Below, piece by piece: positions 24,301 to 37,900 of a stretch of 64,000 nt of DNA (its first letter is position 1; the number at the start of each line of letters is the position of its first letter). Where the stretch lies: NCBI GenBank assembly GCA_949752795.1, contig OX457074.1, forward strand, positions 32,101,980 to 32,165,979, given 5' to 3'. Below the pieces are notes generated by a model. It saw only the letters and a list, made by a program, of their open reading frames with translations. It did no database searches and had not been told where the DNA came from. Both the position numbers and the translations under genes were made by a program. Source of the DNA: Hyperoodon ampullatus. Taxonomy: Eukaryota > Chordata > Mammalia > Artiodactyla > Ziphiidae.

Positions 24301-27300
24301 ACTGAAGTTCCAACAAACGTGCTTACGTTCCAAACGGGCAAAACTCCCATTCTTCCAAGCATATGTATCTTGCCTAATAAATGTAAAGCCCAACTTTTAC
24401 AGGATAAACATGAATGCTTTTGATTCTCAGTGTGGCCATGTGACAAAAGAGAAGATAAAGGAAACTTTCTAAAATGACCAGCATTCTACCTCCTACTCCT
24501 CACGCCCACAAAAAAAAAAGCAAGTCAGAATTGGTACTTTTGTGAAATACGGAGGCATAGGTTGACCCAGAAATTCCACTTCTAATAATTCAATTATAGA
24601 CAGACTCACACTTATGCAAAATGACTTATACACAGGAGTACTTATTGCAGCATTGTTTCAAGTAACAAAAGACAGGAATACATTTAACATCCATGATTAA
24701 AGCATAGGTTAAATTAAAAAAATAACTGAACAGGGCTTCCCTGGTGGCACAGTGGTTGAGAGTCAGCCTGCCGATGCAGGGGACACGGGTTCGTGCCCCG
24801 GTCCGGGAAGATCCCACATGCCGTGGAGCAGCTGGGCCTGTGAGCCATGGCCGCTGAGCCCGCGCGTCCGGAGCCTGTGCTCCACAACGGGAGAGGCCAC
24901 AACAGTGAGAGGCCCGCGTATCACAAAAAAAAAATAAAATAAAAATAACAACAAAAAAAATAACTGAACAGACACTTATAGAACACTCTGCAGTAGGGGT
25001 AAAAAGGGCTCTCTTTACATGCTGAGAAAGGCACATAATTAAAAAGAAAGAGGCACCAGAATAAAAGAACAGAGAAATACTTCCATGAGGCCACTGAGGT
25101 AAGATACCAAAATGAGATATCACTAGTAAAGAAAACTACAGACCACTATCTCTTAGGAGTATAGATGCAAAATCCTCAACAAAATACTAGCAACATATAA
25201 AGATAATTATATACCACAACTAAGTGGAATTTATCCCAAGAATGCAAGGTTGGTTTAGCATCTGATGATTCATTAATGTAATACACCGTAACAACAGAGT
25301 AAATCCCCAAAACCCACATAATCCCCTCAACTGATACAGAAAGAGCATCTGACAAAATCCAACAGCCTTTCATGATAAAAAACATTCAACAAATTAGGAA
25401 TAGTAGGGAACTTCCTCAACTTGATAAAGAGCATTCATGAAAACCCCACACATCACAATAAATGATGAAAAACTGAAAGCTTTCTCCGAGAAATCAGGAA
25501 AAAGACAAAGATGCTCACTTTTACCACTTCTATACTGCAAGTTCTAGCCAGAGCAGTTTAGCCAAGAAAAGGAAATAAAAGGCATCTAAAGTTGATAAGA
25601 AAGAAAACTATTACTATTCGCAGATGACAAGATCTTACATATAGAAAATCCTAAAGAATCCACAAGAAAACTATTAGAGCTAACAAATGAATTTAGTAAA
25701 GCTGAAGGTACAAGATAAACGCACGAAAAGCAGTTACATTTCTATACACTTAGTGAACAATCAGAAAATGAAATTAAGAAAACAATTTCTATTTATAATA
25801 GCATTGAAAATAATAAAATACTCAGGGATAAACTGACTCCAGGAGGTGTAAGAATTGTACACTTCAAACTACAAAACACTGCTGAAAGAAATTAAAGATG
25901 GCCTAAATAAATGGAATGACATTCCATGTTCATGGACTGTAAGACTTAATACTGTTAAGATGGCAATACTCCCTAAAGGAATCTACAGATTCAGTGTAAT
26001 CCTGACCAAACTGTTAAAGCTGATCCTAAAATTCACACGGAACTACAAGGGACCCAAATAGTCAAAACAATCTTGCAAATGAAAAAAAAAAACAAAGTCA
26101 GAGGACACACAGCTCCCGATTTCAAAACAGAGCCTGCAAACCATAGTAATCAAAACAATGTAGTACTGGTCTAAGTACAGACACAGAGATGATGGAGTAG
26201 AGCTGAGAGTCCAGAAGTAAACCCATCTATCTAAGGTCAAATGATTTTCAACAAGGGTGCCAAGATCATTCAACGGTGAAAGAGTAGTTTCTTCAAAAAA
26301 TAGTGCTGAGACAACCAGATATCCACATGCAAAAGAATAAAGTTGAATCCCACTTCACATAATATATAAAACTAACTCAAAATGGATCAAAGGCCCAAAA
26401 CTCTTAGAAGAAAACAGGTGGGGGGCTTCCCTGGTGGCGCAGTGGTTGAGAGTCCGCCTGCCAATGCAGGGGACACGGGTTCGTGCCCCGGTCCGGGAGG
26501 ATCCCACATGCCGCGGAGCGGCTGGGCCCGTGAGCCGTGGCCGCTGAGCCTGCGAGTCCGGAGCCTGTGCTCCGCAGCGGGAGAGGCCACAACAGTGAGA
26601 GGCCTGCATACCGCAAAAACAACAACAACAAAAAACCAGGTGGGTATGGGGAGTAACTACTTAATGGACACGAGGCTTCCATTTGGGATGATGAAACACT
26701 GTGGTGATGACTACACAATACTGTGAATATACTAGTGTCACAGAATTGTGTACTTTATAATGCTTAAATTTATGTTAAGTGAATTTTACCTCAATTAAAC
26801 AAAACTATTTCTAAACACGATGAACAAGTTGAATGTGAGATTGGGAAAACAATTACATTTATAATAGCATCAAAAAGAATAAAACATTTAGAAATAAATT
26901 TAAGAAAAGAAATACAGAATTATACTTGAAAACTACAAAATATTGTTAAGATGGCAATCCTCACCAAATTGATCTATGGAGTCAAAGTACTCCCTCCCTA
27001 TCAGAATCCTGACTAGCTTTGTCCTAGAAATTGAAAGCTGATCCTAAAATTCACATGGAATTGCAAGGGACCTCAAACAGTCAAAACAATCTTGAAAAAG
27101 AACTAAGTTGGAGGACTCTCACTTCCTGATTTCAAAACTTATTACAAAGCAACAGTTACCAAGACTGAGTAACAGATATCATTCGACCCAGCAATCCTAC
27201 TCCTAGGTATATACCCAAGAGGAATGAAAACCCATATCCACACAAAAATTGTACAGTAGCATTGTTCATAACAGCCGAAAGGTGGAAACAACCCAAATGT

Positions 27301-28577
27301 CGATGAGCTGATGGATGAACAAAGTGTGGTGTGTCTATATGGTGGAATATCATTTGGCCATAAGAATGAACAAAATTCTAATACATGCTAAAAACATAGA
27401 TGAACCTTGAAAACATGCTAAGTGAAAGAAGCTAGTCATAAAGATCACATATCATATGGTTCCACTTATATGAAATGTCTGGAATAGGCAAATCTATAGA
27501 GACATAAAGTTAAAGTAGATTAGCAGTAGCCTAGGGCTGGAGGACAGAGGATTAGGAGGGTGATAGTTAAAGGATACAAGGTTTCTTTCTTGGGTGAAAA
27601 AATGTTCTAAAATTAATTGTGGTGAGAGTTTAGCAACTTTATAAACATACTAAAAAACCACTGAATTATACAATGTAAATGGATAAATTGTATGGTATGT
27701 GAATTATATCTCAATAAAGCTCTACAAAAAAAAAAAGAGAGAGAAAAAAAAGAAAAGAGGAGGATAGTGACTGGAAGGGGGGATGAGAGTTTCTGACATA
27801 CTGGTAACGCGTCCTGTTTCTTGATCTGGATGCTGGTTACAAGGGTTAGGTCTGCTTATCGAAATTGTTGAGCTGTATGTAGTTACGAAATGTAGAGTTT
27901 TCTGTACATGTTATTATACTTCAACCAAAAATGTAAAAATACATTTTATGGTTAGCACCTAGACCTTTTAAGTACCTAAATAAAAACAAAGCATTCCAGC
28001 TTATATCAAAAAACGAAATGGCAACCACACTCAGCAGGTCACCTCCTATGCAACCTCAAAAAGAGGAAAAGGTACTGAGGACAGACAGCCTTGTTGATGG
28101 CAATAAAACTGTACTGTCTTAAAAATTAAGAAAATTTATCCAAGGCCCAGGGTCAAAAATTATTTGCCAATAGTGATGAGAAAATAATTATGCTATATTA
28201 TTAAACTTATGGTGGAAAAAACTAGACAGAGAATATATTCATGGCTCTGCCACTTACTGTGTGACTTCAATAAAATCAATTAACTTTTTACTACCTCCTT
28301 ACTCTGTTCTTGGGCATAACCCACTTAGTGTGATTTTGCAGACAGTCAGAGAAGGCCTGATATATGAAAACACTCCAAAAAAACAAAAAAGGCTAAGGAA
28401 ATGTACAATGGCATTATAGTTCAAAATGAAACCAAAAGCCCTTCAGTGAAATACTAATAAATCTAGGAGTTCACTCAATTATTCTCTAAAAAAGCATTCC
28501 AAATTTAGTTACTAAAATTTCCCAAATAATTATACAAACAACTTTTCGGAGGCTATAAATATGTCATGTGATTTGAT

Positions 28578-28620
<43 letters not shown>

Positions 28621-31600
28621 AGTACACGGGCCTCTTACTGTTGTGGCCTCTCCCGTTGCAGGAGCACAGCCTCCGGACGCGCAGGCTCAGCGGCCATGGC
28701 TCACGGGCCCAGCCGCTCCACGGCATGTGGGATCTTCCCGGTCCGGGGCACGAACCCACGTCCCCTGCATCGGCAGGCGGACTCTCAACCACTGCGCCAC
28801 CAGGGAAGCCCGTGATTTGATTATTTAAAGCAAGAGTTGGGCTTCCCTTGTGGAGCAGTGGTTAAGAATCTGCCTGCCAATGCAGGGGACACGGGTTCAA
28901 GCCCCGATCTGGGAAGATCCCACATGCCACAGAGCAACTAGGTCCGTGCGCCACAGCTACTGAGCCTGCGCTCTAGAGCCCAAGAGCCACAACTACTGAA
29001 GCCCGGGCGCCTAGAGCCCCTGCTCTGCAACAAGAGAAGCCACCACAATGAGAAGCCCGCGCACTGCAACTAGAGAAAGCCCGCGCACAGCAACAAAGAC
29101 CCAACACAGCCATACATACATACATACATACATACATAAGTAAATAAATAAGTGTTTAAAAAAATAAAAGCAAGAGCTGCAGTGTCAAGTAGAATAATGG
29201 TCTGACATCTTACAATATGACACACTGTTAATCATCACAAAGACTTTGGTTAGCATATATAGTAAGTAGGCTAATTTTATCTCTCCTTTGTTTCTTCTAC
29301 CACCTAAAAGCTACAAACGGGATCTGATGCTAAGATCTGAGCGAAACAATCCTGGTGCAGAGGCACAGGGGTCACTACCTGCATGGCAGAGCTGTCGGCC
29401 GCCCCGGGGTGGGAGTCCTCAGTGGGGCCAGCAGAGCCCAGAGCCGTCAGCAAGACACTTCCTCCCAGGAACTCGTCTCCACGAACCGAATGGATGAGAT
29501 CATTCAAATATTTATAATAAAGGTTGCTGGACAAAAAGCCAGGCAAAAATACCTGAAGAGAGGATACAATTTATTTTAAAGTTGAAATCAAATACACTAA
29601 AATTTTATTTTACAATAAAATTTTACCTTCAATGCTACCAGTTAGCACACATGATTTTACTCCTCCTCTTACACTCCAAGTATTATCCCTCTGTACACAG
29701 CTCACATTGTAACTAAAACTACAATGTGTACAATTTATAGATTGTTTCCCCCAGAAAACTTGCCATGAAACTACTGAATGGACTTGATTATCTAGACTTC
29801 TTAGATACCAGGGAGGGATCTAATTTGAAACTAGATTTTTCTTGTTTGTTATAAATATTGAAGTCTTTGTATATATACTGATTTTCACTTTCAGTCTGAT
29901 TTCCTTAAGATAAATTACCAGGAGTGTGATTCCTAAGTTAAATGATATGAACATTTTAGCTTTGATAAATGTGGAGGATGCATCACTAGCGTTATCAAGG
30001 CATCTGTTTTGACATGGGCTTCCCAACACTGGGTTCTGTCTTTTCAAATAGTTGTTAAATAAATGTCTAATGGTACATGGATGCTTTTATTTCCATTTAA
30101 AAATTATTAATGATGTTAAGTTCCCATCTTTATTATAGGCATTTCCTATTACCAACTTTTCCTTCACAGCATTTAGCACAACTGTAAATATTTACATCTG
30201 TGTTTAATATGTGCTCTCCTTATAGACAGAGCTCCAGGAGGGTAGAAGCTATGTTTCTTTTTTTGTTTACCCCATAACAACAATACCTAGCAGAGAAATA
30301 CTCAAAGTATTAGGGAACGAAGCATACATATCTTTTTCCCATTTACCTACTTGATAGTACTCTTAAAAATTAAAATTAGTATAAGTTCCCTAGATACACA
30401 GTAAGAAATATTTTTACATTTTGTTTTTCTCTGTATTTTATTACCCAGAAAGTTTACATGCTTTATATGATACATATCTTGAACTTTTCCTTTAAGATCA
30501 GAAAATTTTAATTTTAATCATGGAAAAATTATCGACCCTGGACAATAGCTGATAGTCTATCCAGTTTACCACCAGCCTGTCAACGATTTGATTTTTTTTT
30601 TTTTTTTTTTTTTTGCGGTACACGGGCCTCTCACTGTTGTGGCCTCTCCTGTTGCAAAGCACAGGCTCCGGACTCGCAGGCTCAGCGGCCATGGCTCACG
30701 GGTCCAGCCGCTCCGTGGCATGTGGGATCCTCCCGGACTGGGGCACGAACCCGTGTCCCCTGCATCGGCAGGCAGACTCTTAACCACTGCGCCACCAGGG
30801 AAGCCCAACGATATGATTTTTTTTTTTTTTTGCGGTATGCAGGCCTCTCACTCTTGTGGCCTCCCGCTACGGAGCACAGGCTCCAGACGCGCAGGCTCAG
30901 CGGCCATGGCTCACGGGCCCAGCCACTCTGCAGCATGTGGGATCTTCCTGGACCGGGGCACGAATCCGTGTCCCCTGCATTGGCAGGTGGACTCTCAACC
31001 ATTGTGTCACCAGGGAAGCCCCGATTTGATTTTTATATGTAACTCCTCCATATTCCCGAAATTCAGTTTTTATATGTGGTATCATGTGGCAGTGCTTACT
31101 TAATCCCTTCCCACCTAGATGCACATAACACATATGAGCAAAATAACCTCATGGGCTTATCCTGGGCTCTTGCAATTCCTAGTAAAATCTGCTTTAGTTC
31201 ATCAGAAGAACAACTGATTCACAAATTCTAACACTTTATTAAGCAGCTATTAGTGATACCCTATAAGTGATCATGATACAGAAAACTAGTGCTCCAACCC
31301 TGTTGGAGAGTTTTGGTGAAATATTTGGATCATCCCTAAGCTAACTTTGCTCAATACTAATTATCTAAAAGATGTTATAATAACAGTAATAATAGCAAGT
31401 TAACATTTTTTAATGCTTACGTTACTAATAAGCACTCTCCACGTCGTACCTCATTTTTATCCTCAAAATAACTCCTAAGTACCTATATTAGCCCCATTTC
31501 ACAGAGGAGGAAAAGGGCATTAAAAGACTTCAGTAGGGCTTCCCTGGTGGCGCAGTGGTTGAGAATCTGCCTGCCAATGCAGGGGACACGGGTTCGAGCC

Positions 31601-34600
31601 CTGGTCTGGGAAGATCCCACATGCCGCAGAGCAACTAGGCCCGTGAGCCACAACTGCTGAGCCTGCGTGTCCGGAGCTTGTGCTCCACAAGAAGAGAGGC
31701 CGTGACAGTGAGAGGCCCGCGCACCGCGATGAAGAGTGGCCCCTGCTTGCCGCAACTAGAGAAAGCCCTCGCACAGAAACGAAGACCCAACACAGCCAAA
31801 AATGAATGAATGAATGAACGAATGAATTTAAAACAAAAAACAAACAACAAAAACTGGTGTGGCTGCTGCCGGAGGGAATGACTCTAAGCACCGGGTAAAC
31901 GATCCTCTGCAAATAAATTTCCCATTCTTCCAATAAAATTGAAAGAAGACTTAATTGAGTGGCCAGCTGAGAGTTTAAAAAAAAAAAAAAAAAAAAAGAC
32001 TTCAGTAGCTGTCTGAAGTCACTCAGCCTATGAAGGTTAAGATTAATACACACCAAGTCAGACTCAAAGCCCCCACCCTCATCACTGCTGCACTGCTTCA
32101 ACTTTCCACTGTTCTGTTCTGTTTGCTTTTTCCCATGTTCTATTTTCTGAGTTCCACCAGTTAAAAACTTCTTGTAGTTTAATGCTTTTCAAGTTTTGGT
32201 TACCTTCTCCATGGTTGTCCAGGCCTGACGTAATGGAGTGGTGAAACAGTTAGGGAGTGGTCCACCTTCCCTGCAGATGTTGGATTCAATTTCCAGTCGT
32301 ACAACATCATCGAATCCAAGAGGATGTGTGGCCTGGAGGGAGAAGTACCTATGGCAGAAAGACAGCCAAAGTAAACCCCAACTTCACAGCAATCATAAGC
32401 AATTTCTGGCACCTACCCCAGAGGACCTTCTATGAGGCTCCTGCAGACCTAGGACTATAGAGCTGGGGTGATGACAGCCCTGCTGCAACCTGTATTCCCA
32501 CCGCCGAAGAGATACCTGAGCCAACGTGCCCCCCCTTCCTACCTGCCTGCCACCATCTTTGGTTCTTGTTTAAGATTTTCCAGGTCAGGTTACAACTGAG
32601 GCAAAGAAACCAATTGCACACATTTAATGGGCACCTAGTCTCTGTTCAGCACTTGAGAGAAACAAATTTAAAACAGGGTAAGACATGGACATGTCCCCTG
32701 GAAAGAGAACAGAAAAGATCCCTGCACAGGGTACAAAGGAGAACATACCAGCATAACTATATGGCATACATAATATACATGTAGGAATTTAAAACAAAAT
32801 AGCATTGAGGGTGAAGTGGATGAATTTGATGTATTTAGGTAGAATAACAGGATTTGCTAATGATTTGGTGTAGAAAGGAAAAGGAGTAATCAATGATAAC
32901 TCAAAGATTTCTAACTTCATAGGATATAATGCAACTGGTGTTTTGGTAAACTGGTTATAAACTGAATACAAAAAAAGCATTAAAAGCAGAAAAACATATA
33001 TGTTGTCTTTTGAGCATTCTGTGGCTTCTAACTCCTGTGCATGATACAAATACAGACAGACTGATGAGGCATGATATTAAAAAGATAGAAAAACAAATAA
33101 GCAGGAGCTGGTAAAATGACAGTGCCGGGAGGATGTCACACAGTAATCTTCATTTAAAAATGGCTCCCAATTTGAAAATGGGATCCACTGGGAAAACAGG
33201 GTCTCTGCTCTGCATGGCACTGAGCTCCAGCCAGGACCTTACTACTGCCACTCTTCTATTCTGGCAGGAAAAAACTCTTCCTTTTTCTTGTTATCAGAAT
33301 TTTCTTAACAAAAAGTGAGTCTCCCATCTTGCAACAACTAAGGTGGCAAATATTCCTCCACGATTTGAATTTTGGGGCAGCCCAGACCTTTTTTGGGGGG
33401 CTGTGTTGCGCAGCTTGTGGGATCTTAGTTCCCCAACCAGGGACTGAACCCAGGCCCCGGCAGTGAAAGCATGCAGTCCTAACCACTGGACCACCAGGGA
33501 ATTCCCTCAAATTTCTAAATGTAAATGCTTGCTACATTAACATCCATATAACAATGTTTCTTATTAATATTTTCCCACAAATATACAGCACAAAAATAAA
33601 CACTGGACAAACATTAGAACTGCATCCAAGTTCTGACACTTATTTGCCCTGTGACTTGGAGAAAGTCACTACCCCTGCGGGCCTTAGTTTAAACCATCTG
33701 CAAAATGGGAAAATCAAACCAGCCCCCTAATCTGGCTATTCATCAGAATCAGATTCCTGGGTCACACCTCAAACCTGCTGAATCAGAATCTCTTAGAGAA
33801 GAGGACTGGAAACCTATTTTTGACAAGCTCCCAGGTGACTCTCATGCCGACAGGAGCACGGACCTGCCTGGCGATGTTCGGGAACCACTGACCTAGATGC
33901 TCTCAGCTCTCTTCCAACCCTAATATCCCATGGATTTTTCTCTGCCTTTCAAGTTATCTTCTTAGCAAGTGCTCACAGATACAAATAACACATTACTTTT
34001 CTTTACAGAACAAGAAAAGTTAGATGAAAGGGGGGACAGACACAGTTTTCAATTCTGTTCACTAAGATTGTGCTGCCCTCTCATTTTCAGTGAAAACTAA
34101 TGAATAACTACTCTTCACCAAGTAGTTAATCCGGCTGAGCAGACTTGCACCAGAAAACATGGTATACCCCACACAGACATTTAAGACCCTTTGCAATAGA
34201 TTCCAGCTAGTTTCATCTTCTCCTGTCCCCTTGACCAAGTGTCAATTACGCAAAGTTTCTATGGCGCTGCTCGTACCGGTGACTCTGCCAAGAATGTCCT
34301 TCCCTGCTAGCAGGATTCAATCCATTCTTCAGTCGCCAATCAAATCTCCCTTCTGTGAGACCCTCAGTGACCTCCACCAACATCATCCTGCTTGCCACAC
34401 ACAAGCCTCCCCCTGCCCCGCCGGCAACTTATTCTAAGAACCCCCTACTCTGAACACACCAATGAAAAGCAGCTCTTATGCGACTCCCTGTGAGCTCCCT
34501 GGCTGTAGAGACCAAGGTGACTTCTGAAATACGCTTCAAGTACTCAATATTCGCGGAAAGCTGGATGTGTCTATCGCTAAGACTCACTTGTCATATAAAA

Positions 34601-34924
34601 TCATGGCGTCGTTCTGTGCCTCCTGTCCATCATACTGGCCCTTTTTGGCAGCAAGCTGAGACTGGAAGTTGTCTGCTGCCAACCAGAACTGTAGGATATT
34701 CACTGCGTCCTCTTTCTCCATGTACTGGGAAGGAAAAACACAAAAGAGGAAAATCAGGCTATCCACAGATTTCTCTCACTATCTCTCGTCTATATCTAAG
34801 TCCCAACTATTAAAATACAGGACATAAAGAAAAAAAAAACCGGAGCAGCTGGGCCCGTGAGCCATGGCCGCTGAGCCTGTGCTCCGCAACGGGGGAGACC
34901 ACAACAGTGAGAGGCCCGTGTACC

Positions 34925-34966
<42 letters not shown>

Positions 34967-37900
34967 AAAAAAAAACCCACAAAAGAAACCCCCCCACCCC
35001 AAAACAGATCCACTTGTTCAGTTAATGCCAGTCTGCAACTTAACAGTCATTTGAGATTGAATAATATTTAAATATTCTTTTAGGGGGAGAAAAACAAAAA
35101 AAAACCCTAACAACAACAACAAAAAGCAACCACTACACAGCTGAGTGCAAACTTTAGTGAACTGGAGTAAAAATTAAAGATGGATTAGTGGTTCCTCGCT
35201 GGCAAACATACAAAAGGTAAACCAACCAGACCAAATCTTTTATACCTGATCATTTCCACCACTCCACGCGGCCATACTAACCTGAGCAAATGCTGACTTA
35301 AACTTAAGGCAAAGAGAGGGAGTGAAAACACAAATCAGCTGAATAACTGTATCCTTGTCAAGAGGCAGGATGCAAGTGTGAGTCTAAGTTACTGCTTGTG
35401 AGACCGGGAACCCTCTTATCTCTGCTTAATAGTCATTTGCTGAAGCCTAACAAATCCCATCATTCGACACCGTATGCCTCAAAGAGATGAATATACTCAT
35501 TGCTCGTTGCAAATGCTTCAGTCCCATCAAGGGCAATCCTATCAAGTGGCTAAAGTAAAATGAAGACAGTAGGAAAAAATTTACTACTTTTCCTTCTCTC
35601 TTCTGAAGTCTGCTCTGCAAACACTTATACACTGGAATCAAGTATCAAATTTCGTGGCTTTAAAACAGCTCTAAATAAATAAAAATCTGCATTCTCTTAT
35701 AAGCAGTTTAATTAGGTTTTTCAAAATTAAGAGTTACTTTACTTTGAATTTTCATGTTCTCTTTAATCTGACTAATGCCATTCAAGTACTCTTGCCATTA
35801 GATACAACTTAAAACAGTAATCACAGTACTTAAATCCATCTGATCAGTTTGGAAATGATTTGTCTCTTCTATGTTATTTTCTATAGACAGGGCCCAGCAT
35901 GTACAGCTCAGAGGCTGGAATGCTCTAACAGAGTGTGAAAGGAAATGCAGACTTTACCTCAGAGAAATAAAAGAGGGCTGACTCACAGAAGAGAATGTCA
36001 GCCAGGTAAACAGTTCCACTGGTCAGCACTTCAATCTGGTATTTACAGAAATGGTGACTTCGTAGAAACTCACTAAAGTGCCTGCACGTGGACAAAAAGG
36101 TAAAGTTTGAGGGACCGACCAAGGAAAGAGCTCAGCTGGAAAGAACACACTCTTTCCCCACTGTGCCTACTGCATCTTAACGGCCTAGGTCAACGTGACC
36201 TCCCTTCCCGTGGCGCCTTCCTGATTCCTCTCCCTGTAAGTAATCTCTCCCACCTCTTAATGACCTGCAGCTCTCCTCTGATAGCTAACTCACGCTACCT
36301 CCTATTACAGTAAGCAAAGAACATGCCCTATTTCTCTTATTAGGCTGTAATTTCCTTCAAAGCAGGCACTACATCCAAACTGTGTGCATTGCACCCTTTT
36401 CATAAATGTTAAATGAAAGAATGAATATGGAGATTTTTTTTGAGGGCATGCAGCAATAATTAATCTAAGAAAACTTTGGAGGCAGTTTCAACAAATCTAT
36501 GTGGATTTAGTAATATGGCATCCATTAAGCTTAAAGCATGCACTAACAAATCAGCATATCCACCTAAAGACATGCATTGTTTAAACAGATAAACCAGTTA
36601 CTATATCACACTACAGTCACAATCACCCCTAATGACTTTGGAATTAAAAATAAATTCTTTTAACTTAGGAAATACATTAAAAATAAAAATCTGTTTTATT
36701 TTTAATAGAACTCACATAATTTATACTTAAAAGAAACCATTACCCAAGATAGTCTTAGGAAATGTCTATAAGATCCTGTAAACATTCAAAGTATTTAAAT
36801 CCTCAAAGATAGTTTGGTTTTAGCTATTCCTGAGGCTGAACCCGAACTCCCCAGAATGCACAACGTGGAAATATGAAATCAACGTACTCGTGCTCCATTG
36901 CACTGAAGACTATGGACTGTGCTGAGACAAAACAGTTGGGATCCACCTGCCCATCTTCTCCACAAATCTTTGCTGTAAAAGAAATGGTAAATAATTTTTC
37001 TCTAATCCAAACTATACACATTTGTAAATCAAAGTAGGAAGTACCTGTAAAGGCATAAAGGTGAGCAGGTTTTAAATGGAATTCAGAGAAAAGACAGGTG
37101 AACAGCTGATTCTGAGGCAGGGAAGGTCTTTCTAAGCATAAATGCAAAAGCACACATCAAGAGTCAACAATATAAAATTAATTTCTATACCTTAAAACAC
37201 CCCCAAAACAAAATAAAAGGGTAAACTGGGGGAAAAAATTTGCAGCATATATGACAGTTTAGGAATGACAGATTATCTTCATTCATGTATCAAGAACTCT
37301 TACAAACTAACAAGAAAGTCTTGAAAGAAAAATGAACAATGGACACGAAAAAAAATGCACTAAAGAACAAATATAAAATGGCCAATATAAAAAGATATGC
37401 GTGCTCACTAGTAACCAAGTTAATATAATTTATATTAGAAGGAGGAGGCACACCACCTTCTGTCTAGTAGCTTGGCACAAAACTGTTTTAACAACCCATA
37501 AGCTTAATTGTTTAATGATACATATGCCTGGGCAAGGGCATGGGAAAACTGACACGTGTTAGTGGGCATATAAATGGGTATATCTTTTTATGGAGGGCAA
37601 TCTGGCAGTTTCTAGCATAAGCTTTAAAAATGAACATACCCTTGCAATCAGCAATTCTATCTCTAGGGTTGTAACCTAAGGAACTACGGATTTGTGAAAG
37701 AATTATCTGTTTATCAAAATGTTATTTGGTAGAAATTTTAAAACATAAAATGGGCTAAAATTAGGAACTGCCTAAATAAACTGCAACAAATCAATAAGCT
37801 GTTTACTAGCTAGCTCTTAAACATGGCTGGAAAAACCCCACCATGATGGCTGGTTTCACTTCAAGTTCAGGACCTTAGTGGGACCTTCATGAAACCCAAG

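Larger units (their letters stand above)
24052..29378 (-). other. AKAP10: AKAP10 intron 10
   Basis: Unassigned at 24052-24520, then L1-derived and CHR sequence from about 24520 to 27960, unassigned sequence to 28560 with a short MIR-like patch near 28240-28300, and an inverted pair of CHR SINEs (28581-29166) close to exon 10. Confidence 0.85.
29553..32203 (-). other. AKAP10: AKAP10 intron 9
   Basis: 29553-30580 has no firm feature. Two minus-strand CHR SINEs follow at one target site (30597-31021), then unassigned sequence with a MIR-like patch (about 31390-31520), then a plus-strand CHR SINE with transduced sequence (31537-31993). Confidence 0.85.
32349..34587 (-). other. AKAP10: AKAP10 intron 8
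   Basis: Holds an antisense L2-like patch (about 32790-32950), an older CHR-type SINE (33388-33506), a MIR-like patch (33610-33710), a MER5-like element (33715-33895) and an L2-like fragment (34290-34440). The rest is unassigned. Confidence 0.8.

Noticed and set aside
24626..25123. 165-codon frame, and many similar frames elsewhere with repeated phrases such as [10 protein letters not shown] or [10 protein letters not shown]
   Set aside because: These recur at every CHR SINE. They are translations of the SINE, not genes.
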